Shown here piece after piece: positions 46,798 to 58,880 of a stretch of 64,000 nucleotides of DNA; within the stretch, counting starts at the first letter, position 1, and each line of letters starts with the position of its first letter. Made by a program: the position numbers and the translations under genes. Source of the DNA: Pseudorasbora parva (taxonomy: Eukaryota > Chordata > Actinopteri > Cypriniformes > Gobionidae); NCBI RefSeq assembly GCF_024679245.1, contig NC_090185.1:3257464-3321463 (forward strand). Direction: 5' to 3'. Below the pieces are notes generated by a model. That model had not been told where the DNA came from. It did not search any database and saw only the letters and a program-made list of their open reading frames with translations.

Positions 46798-47660
46798 AAG
46801 GTTGGGTCAGGGCAATGTTTGACAAACATCATGGCTGCCTCTTGGCATGGATTGTCCATCTGTCGCCCAAGCCTAGTTAAAGCCTCCTCTGCGACATCTA
46901 CAGCCTTATTTAAACGGACCCAGTACTCAACTGGATTTTCTCCTGCAACAGGCACTGTACCGTAGAAATCAGCTAAGGGCATGTAGGAATATCTGACCTC
47001 GCTGAAATGCTGTTTCAGAATATCTAATATCACTTTGGGGTTCTCAGAGGGTCTTAGGGAAGTGTTGCTGCGAAGGGTAATTCTAACAATGTCTTTGGCT
47101 TTACCCATCAGCCTTGAAAGGATTTCATTATAGTGCTCCGGCGCTGGTATGCCTCTCTTCCTTAAGTAAATGTCCATTAAATCCTCCCACTCATGCACAC
47201 TGAACTTATCTGTGCCATCTCCTCGGAAAACAGGGGGCTCTTTTGCTTCAGACTGCATGACTAGTTTAACTCCTGTCAAATTGAGTGAGGGTGTCTCTGA
47301 GAATGACTGACCTGCACCTAAACTTCGAGTCTGTGCTTTGCTGGTTTCTCTCTCCTCACGTGCTATCCCACTTTGAGCAGAAATTATAGTCTGTCCTACT
47401 TCCTGAGCTATGTGTGTTATGAGGTTACACCATGCTGGATCACTTAAATCTGGGCAGACTGACAATGGGTTACCCCGTAATTGACTAGGTGTTTGTTCCG
47501 TCACTCGAGTAGAACACAACTCAGGTGATGTTCGTTCTACATTACGCCTCCCTACAACAGGTGTAAATGAACGGTCACTGAATAGCCTCCCTCTGCCAAA
47601 ACCTGAATCTGACATGTTACCATCAGCATTAAAATTGTCCATATCGTAACTATGAGCCAT
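46798..47660 (-). mobile_element. LTR-retrotransposon gag, internally deleted element
   Basis: The ATG at 47658-47660 opens a frame of about 287 codons. The N terminus is polar and disordered (MAHSYDMDNFNADGNMSD); residues from about 140 on resemble a retroelement Gag capsid region (EPPVFRGDGTDKFSVHEWED, then DILKQHFSEVRYSYMPLADF and NPVEYWVRLNKAVDVAEEAL). At about 46797 the frame runs into terminal-repeat sequence, so the remaining open codons down to 46632 are not gag. The zinc knuckle and the whole pol are missing. A primer-binding-site-like sequence lies between the ATG and the 5' repeat. Whether this is Gypsy or BEL/Pao cannot be decided. Confidence 0.72.
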
Positions 47661-48006
47661 CGTTCCTCATTAACATACAAGTCATCAAACACTGAGTAAT
47701 GTAAATCTCAAATGGAAAAAAAACTCTTTAGCATCAACCCAACAAAATCATTAAAGAATACCAAGTGGGAGGGGAAAATGAAAGTGGTAGCACCAGTTAT
47801 GTAGTGAAATGTCCAGTTCAGTGAAAATGAACCAATTTGTGCTAATTATGAAGTTTTTTCCTTTTTATGTAGTGAAACATCCAGTTCATTAAAAAGGAAC
47901 CATTCTATGCTACTGCTAATTGGAACCTTGAACGAAGTGCAGCATCCACCGGTGACCAAACGGCATTGATCCTTGGACGAAGATCTTGGAAGACGAACCG
48001 ATCTTC

Positions 48007-48024
48007 ATCCGGGTCACGGCACCA
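48007..48024 (-). other. Primer-binding site of the LTR element
   Basis: Minus strand TGGTGCCGTGACCCGGAT starts with TGG one base after the end of the 5' long terminal repeat, as expected for a tRNA primer site. The tRNA type is not assigned. Confidence 0.6.
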
Positions 48025-48450
48025 CTGTAACCGGCCCAACTCTGACCACTGTTACGCTCTGCGTTGTGTTGTGTACAGTTGAATAAAAACACGGACCACT
48101 GGAACTGCACTGACGAAAGGTTTATTTTCCTTACAGATGCCTGAATGGATTAAGGAGAAAAACACAACGATGAGTAGTGTTTCACTGCGTTTTTATCACC
48201 TCTCCTCAGCACACTCAATGCGGTCTGAGCAAACATCAAAATGATATAATAAAATAAAAATGATAATGCAAACAACATTAAGTGTAAAACAATTTGTTAC
48301 GGACATTTATACAACCATGCAAAATTATCTTTTGCAGCAAATTGTAAATCCATCATGAATGAAAAGAAACAAATGAATACAGAATACAAAATATACAAAA
48401 TACAAACAAAAATAAACCATAACTGTTACCTGAATGGATTAAGGAGAAAA

Positions 48451-51400
48451 CGTACTCGGTTACTTTCGTAACCTCGGTTCCCTGAGAGAGAGGAACGAGT
48501 ATTACGTATGGGAAAAACTCCTTTTCTCGAGAATGTGAAGCAAAACTTTTAATAAAGGTATCTATGTAAAGCGCAGTGAGCTGCACGGCCATAGCCCAGA
48601 GCGAGGAGCGCTCTGATTGGCCGGGCCGCGGCAACTGCAGGAACCTATGGTGAGGCGGCTGAGAGGAACGAACCAATGGGGGGCGTTCCAGAAGCCCGCC
48701 GAAAAAGGTGCTTATATTTGCATACAGGAGGCTATATAAGACCCTAATTCGCCATAGGTGTCAGGTTTTAAGATCGACTGAAGCGATACCTGAGAAGCAT
48801 AAACACGGCACGGAACGTAATACTCGTTCCTCTCTCTCAGGGAACCGAGGTTACGAAAGTAACCGAGTACATTCCCTTTTTAGAGAGGTTCCTCGTATTA
48901 CGTATGGGAACACAATGTAAAGCGCCGTGTGTGCTGACTGACCCAGTATACCCAAAGCACATGTTAATAAACCCCCGATAGACCGACAGAGGCGGCTTAT
49001 AAGGGGAATGAAGAACCGGAAGAGTCGGTTCGTTTGAACAGCTGATCGGACATAGTCGGATCTTATGATGAATGAATAGTGCTTAAGGACTAATGTGTAC
49101 AGGCCAAAACGTAAGGCAATCTGTTTGCCAGGGTCAAGATAGAGCCTAGATGGAGAGAAGCCCTGCTTGTAGAGCTGGAACCTCCAACTTGTAGAATCTG
49201 ATAAAAGTGGACGGAGAGGCCCAGCCTGCCGCCGCACAGATATCTTCCAAAGAAATGTCACACGACCAAGCCCAAGATGAGGCCATGCCTCTAGAGGAGT
49301 GGGCTTAAATGCCTGTAGGACAGGTTAGGTCCTAGACCTATATGCTAGTGGGACTGCATCCACTATCCAGTGTGAGAGACTGTTTCATGACAGCACAAAC
49401 TTTAGTGCGACCACCGAAGCAATGAAGAGCTGATCCGACTGCCTGAAGGGGGCGGAGCGCTCTAGATACAATCTCAATGCTCTGACTGGGCAGAATAGGT
49501 TTGCGTCTTATTCTCTCTGAGACGCGGGTTAAGCAGTGAAAAGACCTGCATACTGAAGGGGTTGATAGCACTTTCAGCATAAAACCATGCCTCGGTTTGA
49601 GCACAACCTTGAAGTTGCTGGACCCAAACTCAAGACAGGAAGGGCTCACGGAGAGTGCAGGTAAGCCACCCACTCGCTTAACCGAGGCCACAGCCAGCAG
49701 AAAAACGGTTTTGAGTGATATGTGCTTCAAGCTCGTGTTCTGAAGTGGTTAGGAGGGGGAACCCTTCATGGCCTCCAAAACCATGGCGAGGTCCCAAATA
49801 GGGACCGAGGTAGGGGCAAGGCGGGCTGAATCTCCTGGCCCCTTTAAGAAAACACACAATAAGATCACTTTTCCCTAGTGAATGTGCCGCGATCGGAGCG
49901 TGGCTAGCTGCTATGGCGGAGACACACACCCCGAGTATGGAGGGGGGACGACCCGCATCCATTAGCTCTTGGAGAAAGCGAGCAGTTCCGCCAGTTCGCA
50001 TGAGTGTGCGTCGATGTTTCGCGTAGCACATTGGTTAAAAAACCACTGACCACTTCAAAGCAGAGCTGCCAGATAGCAGGGGCTCTAGCTTCCGAAATAG
50101 TGTTCATAACTTGTCAGAGAGGTTCCCGGATACCGTTGATGGGCCATACGTGGAGGGCCCACAGCTCGGGATTGGGATGCCAGACCTTCCCTTTCATTGG
50201 CAGAATAGGCCATGGGGCTGTGTCTGACAGCTGAAACAGTTTGGAGAACCATGTGCGGTTCTTCCAAAGTGGGGCTATTAAAAAGCACAGGCTTGCAGCT
50301 GGATCGCGATCGGAGGGAACATATAGAGGGAGTCTGGGCCAACATGGGCCAGGGCATCCCTGCGTTTGCAGAAAAAATATTGGGCAGCGTGTGCTGTGCG
50401 AGCTGAATCGTTTGCGGGTAAAGGGACCATCCCCCTGGGGACATGGGTCCTCTGGATAACATGTCCGGACCCTGATTCAGAATACCTGGCACGTAAGCCG
50501 CCCTTAGGGAGCTCAGATTGTGCTCTGCCCATAAAAGGAGATGCTTAGCCATGCAGTGAAGAGAGTCTGATCTCGGCTGCCCTAGCGATTTTGTGTACAT
50601 TATCAAGACGTGGTGGTTCTTATGCCGTAAGACGCTCGTTGAGTCTTGAGTCTATGACAATGACTGTACTGATAAGCCTGCCCCTCGAAGGCGAATCTCA
50701 AGAATGGCCTGTAGTGGGGGTGGGGGGTTATCGTAACGTGAAGTATGCGTTTTTCAGATCTATTGAGAAAACCCAATCCCCGGGGCGAATGTGCGCGAGG
50801 ATTTGTTTCACCGTCAGCACCTTGAAACGAGCGTGTCATAAGTGCTTTGTTCAGATGCCTGGAAAATGGGCCTGAGACCGCCACCCATTTTCGGCATGAG
50901 GAATTAGCGACAGTAAAAACCTGACTCGCTAGCGTCGGGTGTACTGTTTCCGCCGCTCTCTCCTTTAACAGTCTCAATGCCTCAGCGAGAAGCACGTGAC
51001 TGACACTGCTTCTTACAGAGGGCTCGACCACGGCTTGAATCGCGGGGTCTGCGAGCAAAACTGTAGCGAGAACCTCGTTTTATATGTTCAACACCCAATA
51101 TTATATACCAGGAATGGCCTGCCAGGCCTGGGCTCGTAAAGCCAGGGGTTGAATTAGATTCGGGGGCTGGCCGCTTAGTAATAGGGGCCTGTTAGCCGGG
51201 TTGCTTGTGCTGTAAAACTGCTTGTAACACTGTGGGGATAGTGTTAGTTTTGGCGGTGCAGGCTTTGCAGTGGGCGCGCGCCTCAAAGTTATATTGTGTG
51301 TGCGAGAGTGAACTTTGTGAAAAGTGCTTGGGTGCAGGAGTGCAGACTGTAAAGTGGGCACATTTCCTACATAGAAAGCTCTTTTGTGTGTAGTGTAAAC

Positions 51401-53997
51401 AATGTGCAGTGGCGCACAACCTACGTAGAATACCCACGGTGCAAACCAGTGAGCAAATCCACAGGGGTAAACGCACACAGCATTAGTGTGCAGACGAGCG
51501 TGTTTAACACAGGCTAGTTGACTGCAATATTTCATCTCCAGTCACTTAACTTAAGGGAACTGGGAGAATGTAAGGAAGTGCAGGTGGTATGTGAGCCATT
51601 CCACAATGCCGTTATGCTCTAGTCTAGACTGAAAGCACGCATGCAGACAAGCGTGTTTGACCACAGGCTAGTTGACTGCAATAAGGCTAGTTGACTTTAT
51701 ATGGTGTAATCCGGTCGCGGCGGGATTTATTTGTGATTTTGTGAGGCTGAATTAACAGTGCTTATGTAGGGGTGCACACTGTGTAGTGGACACTTTGTCT
51801 ACAGTGTAAAAACCTTTCCAGCCGCCTGAATAAAGGGGACTGGAAGTGATAGAGTGAAAAAAGGGCTTAGCTTGGCAGCCATTTTCCGACGCCCTTATGC
51901 TCTGACAGTGAGCGCGTGCTGTGACGTAAGCCGCGCTCTAGTCAGCAACGCGCTGTGGAAGGGGCGCGCGCTATCATGACAAGGCAGCCATTACAACTTC
52001 CTTGGCAGTAAGCGCGCGCTGCAGCGACATTGTTCTTGACATACCCAACAGCCCGAGCTCGCTCGTCTAACTTACTCTAGTATTCTCTGTCCGCAGCGCT
52101 TCAGCACGGCGGCGGTAGAATGAGCACGGCGAGAGCTTCGGCTCGACAGCGCGACTGAACGAGAGAATTGGAAGCGTGAGGAAAAACTCTGTCCGCGGCG
52201 CTTCTAGCACGGCGAGAGCTTCGGCTCGAATTTGTTTATTCACTCTAGTATTCTCTGTCCGCGGCGACAGCGCGACTGAACGAGAATTGGAAGCGTAAGG
52301 AAAAACTCTGTCCGCGGCGCTTCTAGCACGGCGAGAGCTTCGGCTCGAGTTTGTTTATTCACTCTAGTATTCTCTGTCCGCGGCGACAGCGCGACTGAAC
52401 GAGAATTGGAAGCGTGAGGAAAAACTCTGTCCGCGGCGCTTCTAGCACGGCGAGAGCTTCGGCTCGAGTTAGTTTATTCACTCTAGTATTCTCTGTCCGC
52501 GGCGACAGCGCGACTGAACGAGAATTGGAAGCGTGAGGAAAAACTCTGTCCGCGGCGCTTCTAGCACGGCGAGAGCTTCGGCTCGAGTTTGTTTATTCAC
52601 TCTAGTATTCTCTGTCCGCGGCGATAGAGCGACAGAACGAGAATTGGAAGCGTGAGGAAAAACTCTGTCCGCGGCGCTTCTAGCACGGCGAGAGCTTCGG
52701 CTCGAGTTAGTTTATTCACTCTAGTATTCTCTGTCCGCGGCGACAGCGCGACTGAACGAGAATTGGAAGCGTGAGGAAAAACTCTGTCCGCGGCGCTTCT
52801 AGCACGGCGAGAGCTTCGGCTCGAGTTAGTTTATTCACTCTAGTATTCTCTGTCCGCGGCGATATCGCGACTGAACTAGAGAAGAGGAAGAGCGAGGAAA
52901 AACTCTGTCTGTCCGCGGCGCTTCTTCAGCACGGCGAGAGCTTCGGCTCGAGTTAGTTTATTCACTCTAGTATTCTCTGTCCGCGGCGATATCGCGACTG
53001 AACGAGAATTGGAAGCGTGAGGAAAAACTCTGTCCGCGGCGCTTCTTCAGCACGGCGAGAGCTTCGGCTCGAGTTTGTTTATTCACTCTAGTATTCTCTG
53101 TCCGCGGCGATAGAGCGACTGAACTAGAGAAGAGGAAGAGTGAGGAAAAACTCTGTCTGTCCGCGGCGCCTCCTCAGCGCGACGGTATAGTGACGAGAGC
53201 TTTGGCTCGAGTTCGCCTATTCACTCTAGCATTCTCTGTCCGCGGCTGTAGCGCGACGGAATGAGAGAAGAGTGAGAACAACTCTGTGGCAGCGGCGGAA
53301 GAGCCGCGGCGGCGGCAGAGTGAAGAGAGCTTCGGCTTGAGTGTGCTCATGTCCTCTAACATTCTCTCTTTCCGCGGCGCTATACAGCGCGACGTAACGA
53401 GAGCAGAGGGAGAGTGAGAAGAGCTCCGTCTTTCCGCGGCGCTAAACGACGAGGCGGAACGAGAGAGTCCTCGAATAGAACAAGCCTGTAAGCTCTAGAA
53501 GTGGCGTTGCAGCGGCAACACACACACAAACACATACAACACTCAACATAGACACAGTATAAAGGATATATAACGCCGGATGGCGTAGCTGGAACAGCAG
53601 AGAAGGTGGAGAGGGAGTCCGTCGTCCTCAGCTGCAGGTTCCGCTGGTGCCTTTTCAACGGCGGTGCTTCTTCCGGAGGTCAGCGAAGGTATCGCTGAAG
53701 GAGATAAAATCTGACACCTATGGCGAATTAGGGTCTTATATAGCCTCCTGTATGCAAATATAAGCACCTTTTTCGGCGGGCTTCTGGAACGCCCCCCATT
53801 GGTTCGTTCCTCTCAGCCGCCTCACCATAGGTTCCTGCAGTTGCCGCGGCCCGGCCAATCAGAGCGCTCCTCGCGCTGGGCTATGGCCGTGCAGCTCACT
53901 GCGCTTTACATAGATACCTTTATTAAAAGTTTTGCTTCACATTCTCGAGAAAAGGAGTTTTTCCCATACGTAATACGAGGAACCTCTCTCGAAAGGG
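48451..53997 (-). mobile_element. DIRS-like tyrosine-recombinase retroelement, about 5.5 kb
   Basis: Inverted terminal repeats of about 280 bp (48490-48775 and 53705-53985) frame the element, and an internal complementary region lies at 48816-48890. On the minus strand, coding remnants follow in order: a reverse transcriptase start (HYRPFLRFAFEGQAYQY, near 50700), RNase H C terminus (MAKHLLLWAEHNLSSLRAAY, 50550) and a tyrosine recombinase (VFLLAVASVKRVGGLPALSV near 49700, then AHSSRGMASSWAW and ICAAAGWASPSTFIRFYKL near 49190, with the catalytic His-x-x-Arg and Tyr). Most of reverse transcriptase is deleted and stops are present. The empty site in the neighbouring terminal repeat shows no target duplication, as known for DIRS. 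Confidence 0.85.
52074..53400. repeat. GC-rich tandem repeat of ~119-bp units inside the DIRS element
   Basis: About ten to eleven copies of a unit containing TATTCTCTGTCCGCGGCGAC, AGAATTGGAAGCGTGAGG and CACGGCGAGAGCTTCGGCTC. Most units are 119 bp (starts near 52249, 52368, 52487, 52606, 52725 and 52844), with later ones 121-138 bp and more diverged. Nothing suggests that it is coding. Confidence 0.92.
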
Positions 53998-56002
53998 AAA
54001 CACAACGATGAGTAGTGTTTCACTGCGTTTTTATCACCTACACAGATCAAAGACGAAAGAGTCCATTGGTTAAAATCAACGTGCTCTATCGACACACACA
54101 CATATACTCACATCGCTGCACTTCACAATAAAACTATTAAATCCCACCCATCCATTCATAAAACACTCTCCAGGACATAGACAACATTCATAGCAACAAT
54201 ATTACTGGATATTATATACTACATTGAACTTCTAAGAACTTTAATACTCTGTATATAACGAGCAAACACTAGCTGCTTACCTCTCCTCAGCACACTCAAT
54301 GCGGTCTGAGGACGCAGCAGCGCAAGCGAAACATGACGTCATGACGCTTGTACTATAAAACTCTTTCCCAAACAATAATGACAAAGCTCAAAACAAAATT
54401 ATAACATTTTCTTGAATGAAAATAATATGAAATAAATTAACAAAAACTGACAGGAAGGATTATTAGTGAAAACCAATATTAACATATTGAATACTCATGA
54501 ATATTAACATCCGTCACATTGGAGAAATCTAGAAATGCACTACAGCTAAAGCCACAAGTCTGACCATGTTATATTTCAGATCTGAAGATGATCAGTCTAA
54601 AACTCTGAATTTTATTAAACGTTTTACAAGATCGTTTCATGTGATTTTATTTTGAGATATCTCTAAAATATCAACTGATGTTTATTGCCACGTCTTCTCA
54701 GCTTTCATTCACTATTTTGCCTCTATTGTTTAGAGGTGCAAACTGCCCCATTCAGTTTGTCTCCCCGGCACACATTCACACTTCTGCGGACTGGTTATGG
54801 CTCTAATTATTTTTCTTTTGTCTGCATTATAATTACCAACGATTCTCTATTCAAACTGTTCTATTCAAACCTCATTTCTAAATCAAACTTCTCACTTTAC
54901 CCCCACTGAGACTCTATTGAATGCATTTCGTCCAAATAAGCATTTCAGTAGTTTTACATTTAGAAAATGTTCATAAAAATTAAGTATTTACTCAGTGGCA
55001 GGTGTATCTAGGGCAAGCTAGCATGTTAGCTTAGCACACCAGCAAAACACCAATTTATACGATTAAAATCATGTTTTATTCAAAACTTGCTTCATATCGC
55101 TTTATAATTTATAATTCGAGTGTTTTATATAACAATATGTGATCTCATGTAGCTTGGGGTCAAAAAATCTGACAGAAAATATACAATGCTAAAAGCTATG
55201 TGGAATAGCATTGCATTATAAATATCATCTATTATGAAACCACCCAACATGGCATAAAGAACACAGACCAACCATATATTGCCGCGATTGTGTGTTTATT
55301 GTCTTAAAACGTGTCTATCTGCATAAAATAGCGATCTGGCGATCTCTGGAAGCTGTTTTGGAAATGTCTGATACTTCCTGAATGTCACATGGTGTGTCTG
55401 TTCTTCATCTATGCATATGGGAGTGAATTTTCAGTAGTACAGCTTTCCAGCGCCCTCCGGCTGCCAGAATGAATTGAAAACACAGCATATCACAGTATAC
55501 TGCGCTCATAATCACACATCCGCGGATTTTGGATAAAGATTGAATAAATAATACTTCTCTGTATAGAAATTTGACTCAAACATGTGAGAATCTGTCAATA
55601 TTTCTCCATATCATATTCATAACTCCTGGCACATATTAACACATTACGGTCACTATAAGACTTTGAGAATAAAACAGAGGTAAAAAAAATTAAACTTTAG
55701 TCTTAGATCTTTTTAATGATGTATAGTTTGTCAAGGTAATTACTTACATCTGATAGTAATTTTGAGCTAATTTAAGCAAAGAGAGCTTCAGCACGTCCTC
55801 GTCCTCGTGACGGTTAACAGGTTAAAGGAAATGTTGGATGCCGCTCTGATTGGTTTATTCACGTTACGCCCAAACCACACCTATGAATAATAAAGCTACT
55901 TCAGACCAACCCATTTTAGATTTGCGCCGGGCGCAAGAGCCATTAATTTTCTTGTTGTTTTATCAATCCACAATAATAAACAACCAACAGGCCGAGCTAT
56001 GG

Positions 56003-56592
56003 GAATAGCGAACAGCGCTGAAAACTTTCCAGGCAGGTTTTTTTGTCTGCACAGACCTCAGGCTCTCCCACTCCACCGCCCCGGTCTTTGAGATCTCCAT
56101 CCAGAACCGCTTCTTCCCTTCTTTGTGAGTCAGAATGCGATGCTGTGATTATCGGCAGTTCCATCGTTCGGCACGTCCATGCTGCCTCAGGACAGGTAAG
56201 GTGTGCAGTCACTGTTTTCCTGGTGCTCGTGTTCTTGTTGTCTCTGCACAGATTCCCGCGATCCTGAATGGTGACGAGAGCGTCGGAGCGATTTGTGCTG
56301 AATGCGAAGGTGAACGGCATCAGGATATGGCAGACGGAGGTTCTGAAGACGGACTTCATGAGCCTGATGGAGACGGTAAGCAGAACATCACACGCGACGA
56401 GGGTCATCATGTCCGGAGCGCATCCCACATATCGATGAGGACTGAAAGGTTCAGTAGATTATTTGCTCTAAATGAATGGTTAATGTCATGGTGTAACTCA
56501 ATCTCTTCTGGGAGTGGCCTAGGCTTTTCCGTGCTGATGGCCTACACCCCAGCAGGATCCGAGCGGATCTTCTGTTGGAAAATATCTCCTCT
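56003..56592 (+). pseudogene. Decayed LINE ORF1 with SGNH-hydrolase-like domain, copy 3
   Basis: Same frameshifted domain as copy 1, including FRADGLHPSRI. After the DNA transposon that interrupts it, 57634-57654 (ACGCTACACACTGTATGA) appears to carry the last codons and the stop. Confidence 0.7.
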
Positions 56593-57633
56593 TAGGCTCC
56601 GTCCACACGGAGACGTGTTTAGCTACGTATACATTTTGTAGCGTATCAGTGTTTCGTCCACACGGATCCGGCGTTTTGGAAGAATGAATCCGATATTTTC
56701 TGAAACCGGGTCCCAGAGTGGATAAATCTGAAAACGACAATCTTGTGTTTTCGTGTGTACAGCCAATCCGAATATTTTGTGAAAAGGTGATATCATCACG
56801 CTACGTCCGGCACGGTGAAAGACTAAAGGGATACAGCTATGGGCACTGGGCATGCGCACATTAATAATGCGTCATTTAATTACCATATCTGCATTATTGT
56901 AAGGGTAGGTTTAGGGTTGGGTAAGTCTAGGCGTTAATAAAACACATCTGTTAAGTAGCAAATGTATTTATTGTTATTTTATCGTGAGATTTTGCCTCAC
57001 CTCCTTCCACCGCTATGCCCCTTCTAGCCACAACTCTTCTCCTCCGTTATTAGTGTATTTCTGTGGCAGAATTACAGCGCCACACACTGGCCTGGCATGT
57101 TTACTACATCGTTTTGAGTCGGTTTCAGTGATCTCGTTGTTACGAGTACAGAGTCTACGGAGACAAGATGGTGAGTATCAGGTTTATTTGAACAACCAGT
57201 TGAGTTTGAAACTTGACGGAGTGAAGATGGGCTGATGATAGTTCGGGTTTGTGTTGCTCAGGGTGCACTGGGAGATCGTAGGAGGTATCGCAGGAGAGGA
57301 ACGCTGGAGAACACAGAACACACACACGCTGGACACTGGAGATCGCTGGAGACTGGGTAGAAGACACTGGAGATGGGTAAGTAAGATCGAGGGAGTCCTT
57401 AAGGTCAGCCGCAGAGGTTAGTACCTTTCTCTAACGAGACCGGACAGTGACTGCGTGGGTGTGTGTGCCTTTTGTGCTCCTGGTGATTGTGGTGGGTTGC
57501 AGGTGTGCGTGGTTAATACTCAGGTGAAAGTGTGCGCTGTGTATCTGTGCCGTGGGAGCCTGGCGAGTCTGTGACACTCGTGTGGACGCAAGATCGGATT
57601 GGGAAAGCTCTGGCTTCATGTGGACGGGGCCTA
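56593..57633. mobile_element. Non-autonomous DNA transposon, complete copy
   Basis: Starts TAGGCTCCGTCCACACGG and ends CATGTGGACGGGGCCTA, its diverged inverse. The length is about 1,040 bp. The first 860 bases match 9775-10632, the truncated copy. No transposase or convincing target duplication is seen. Confidence 0.72.
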
Positions 57634-57659
57634 AGACGCTACACACTGTATGACTAGTG

Positions 57660-58880
57660 AGTCAAAGCACAAATGTCTTTGTTCCACCCACATAGTTAGT
57701 TGATAGTAATGCGAGTGTAGTGCATTCTAGAGAGACTGTTTCTATTCCCCGATCAGTGAGGTCAAACAATAAATCTCTCATAGGAATAGAAAAGATTACT
57801 GTGATTAAAGCTGGGCATGCACTGTGCGATTTCACCAAGGTTACCTACTCACACTGTACGAGTAGATCGCATGCGATGTAAAGCCAAAGCTCACGATTGA
57901 TGTGCTCTCACTGTGCGGTCCGACCCTCGAGCGCGTCTTGTCTGCTCACACTGTACGGGTGAAAAATGCGCAATAAAACCCCCGTGGCGACGATAGACCA
58001 TGGTGTATTATAGAGAGGTAAATGCATCAGCTATTGATATCAAGAGGATTTAGAATTTATGTATAAAATTATTATTATTAGAGTAGGCCTACTTTTATTA
58101 TTAAATTGATATTACATTAATTTGCCCCCTCCCCCAAAAAATTTCATAATGCACAATCGTCACACTACATAAATTAATAGATAGATTACTCCTCACTATT
58201 TAAAAACATTTAGCCCGATTAAACAAGGAATTATAGGTCTATAATTATATGTTTATAATGTCAGAACACTGCAATAATGTCCGTCTCAATGAAAAGTAAG
58301 AGCAGATTTATTTAAAAATTACTTGTTTAACACCAAATGGGCCTACTTCTATTTTTTTCTCACAATATGGACCAAAATACAAAATATTAAGAAAATAAAT
58401 TAAGGCAGTAGGCTACGTTATCAGCATGTTGAATTACATTCATCTCTCGTCGTCTGAGAATATGCGCCGAAAGCATGCCAGATTTTACTTTCACTTTCTG
58501 TAGTGGGTAATTCACTGGGTTTGAGACTGCGTTTGCGCATTGCGTGATATCCACTGACTCGCGTTCATGAATAAAAATGGGAAAAGGAAGAAAAAAGAAA
58601 GAAAAAAAGACAACATGACGTGTCAAGATGGACAACGGTTCCCACTTTCCGTCATAATAAGATTAAGTAGGCCTAGGCTAAATATTAATTAATATTTAAA
58701 AAATAAATAAAGATAAAAATAAAATGTGAAAGTAAAACAAGTAAATTAACGATCAACTAGCTAAATGAATAAGATGCACTGATCTATACAACACAAACTG
58801 GAGCCACAACAGTTCACTTAATTTCTGCTATTTGATAGCTGCCTACATAATTAAAGATCTCCCTCTTTTCGTTCTTCCTT
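57660..58880. other. Unassigned, AT-rich repeat-like DNA
   Basis: It contains GCTGGGCATGCACTGTGCGA, TCACACTGTACGAGTAGATC and TCACACTGTACGGGTG, similar to transposon termini in character, but no paired end was found. No gene is seen. Confidence 0.35.

Larger units (their letters stand above)
48026..54312 (-). mobile_element. 5' long terminal repeat region, duplicated and split by a DIRS element
   Basis: The terminal repeat begins at TGTAACCGG (48026). The segment TGAATGGATTAAGGAGAAAA followed by ACACAACGATGAG occurs uninterrupted at 48141-48172 and again, split by the DIRS insertion, at 48431-48450 plus 53998-54010. TCTCCTCAGCACACTCAATG also occurs twice (48201, 54282). So two partial copies of the repeat lie next to each other. 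Confidence 0.55.
45456..55944. mobile_element. Possible large DNA transposon hosting nested retroelements
   Basis: The left end GGGCCCTATCTTGCACCCAG and the right end, inverted, GGCTCTTGCGCCCGGCGCAA are similar, and the flanks belong to the duplicated block. If they are one element, an LTR retrotransposon and a DIRS element have inserted inside it. No target duplication or transposase was found, so the pairing is provisional. 45900-46130 and 54410-55830 hold nothing I can name. Confidence 0.45.

Noticed and set aside
53174..53658. Minus-strand open frames in the GC-rich repeats
   Set aside because: They arise from low-stop GC-rich tandem units and change frame between units.
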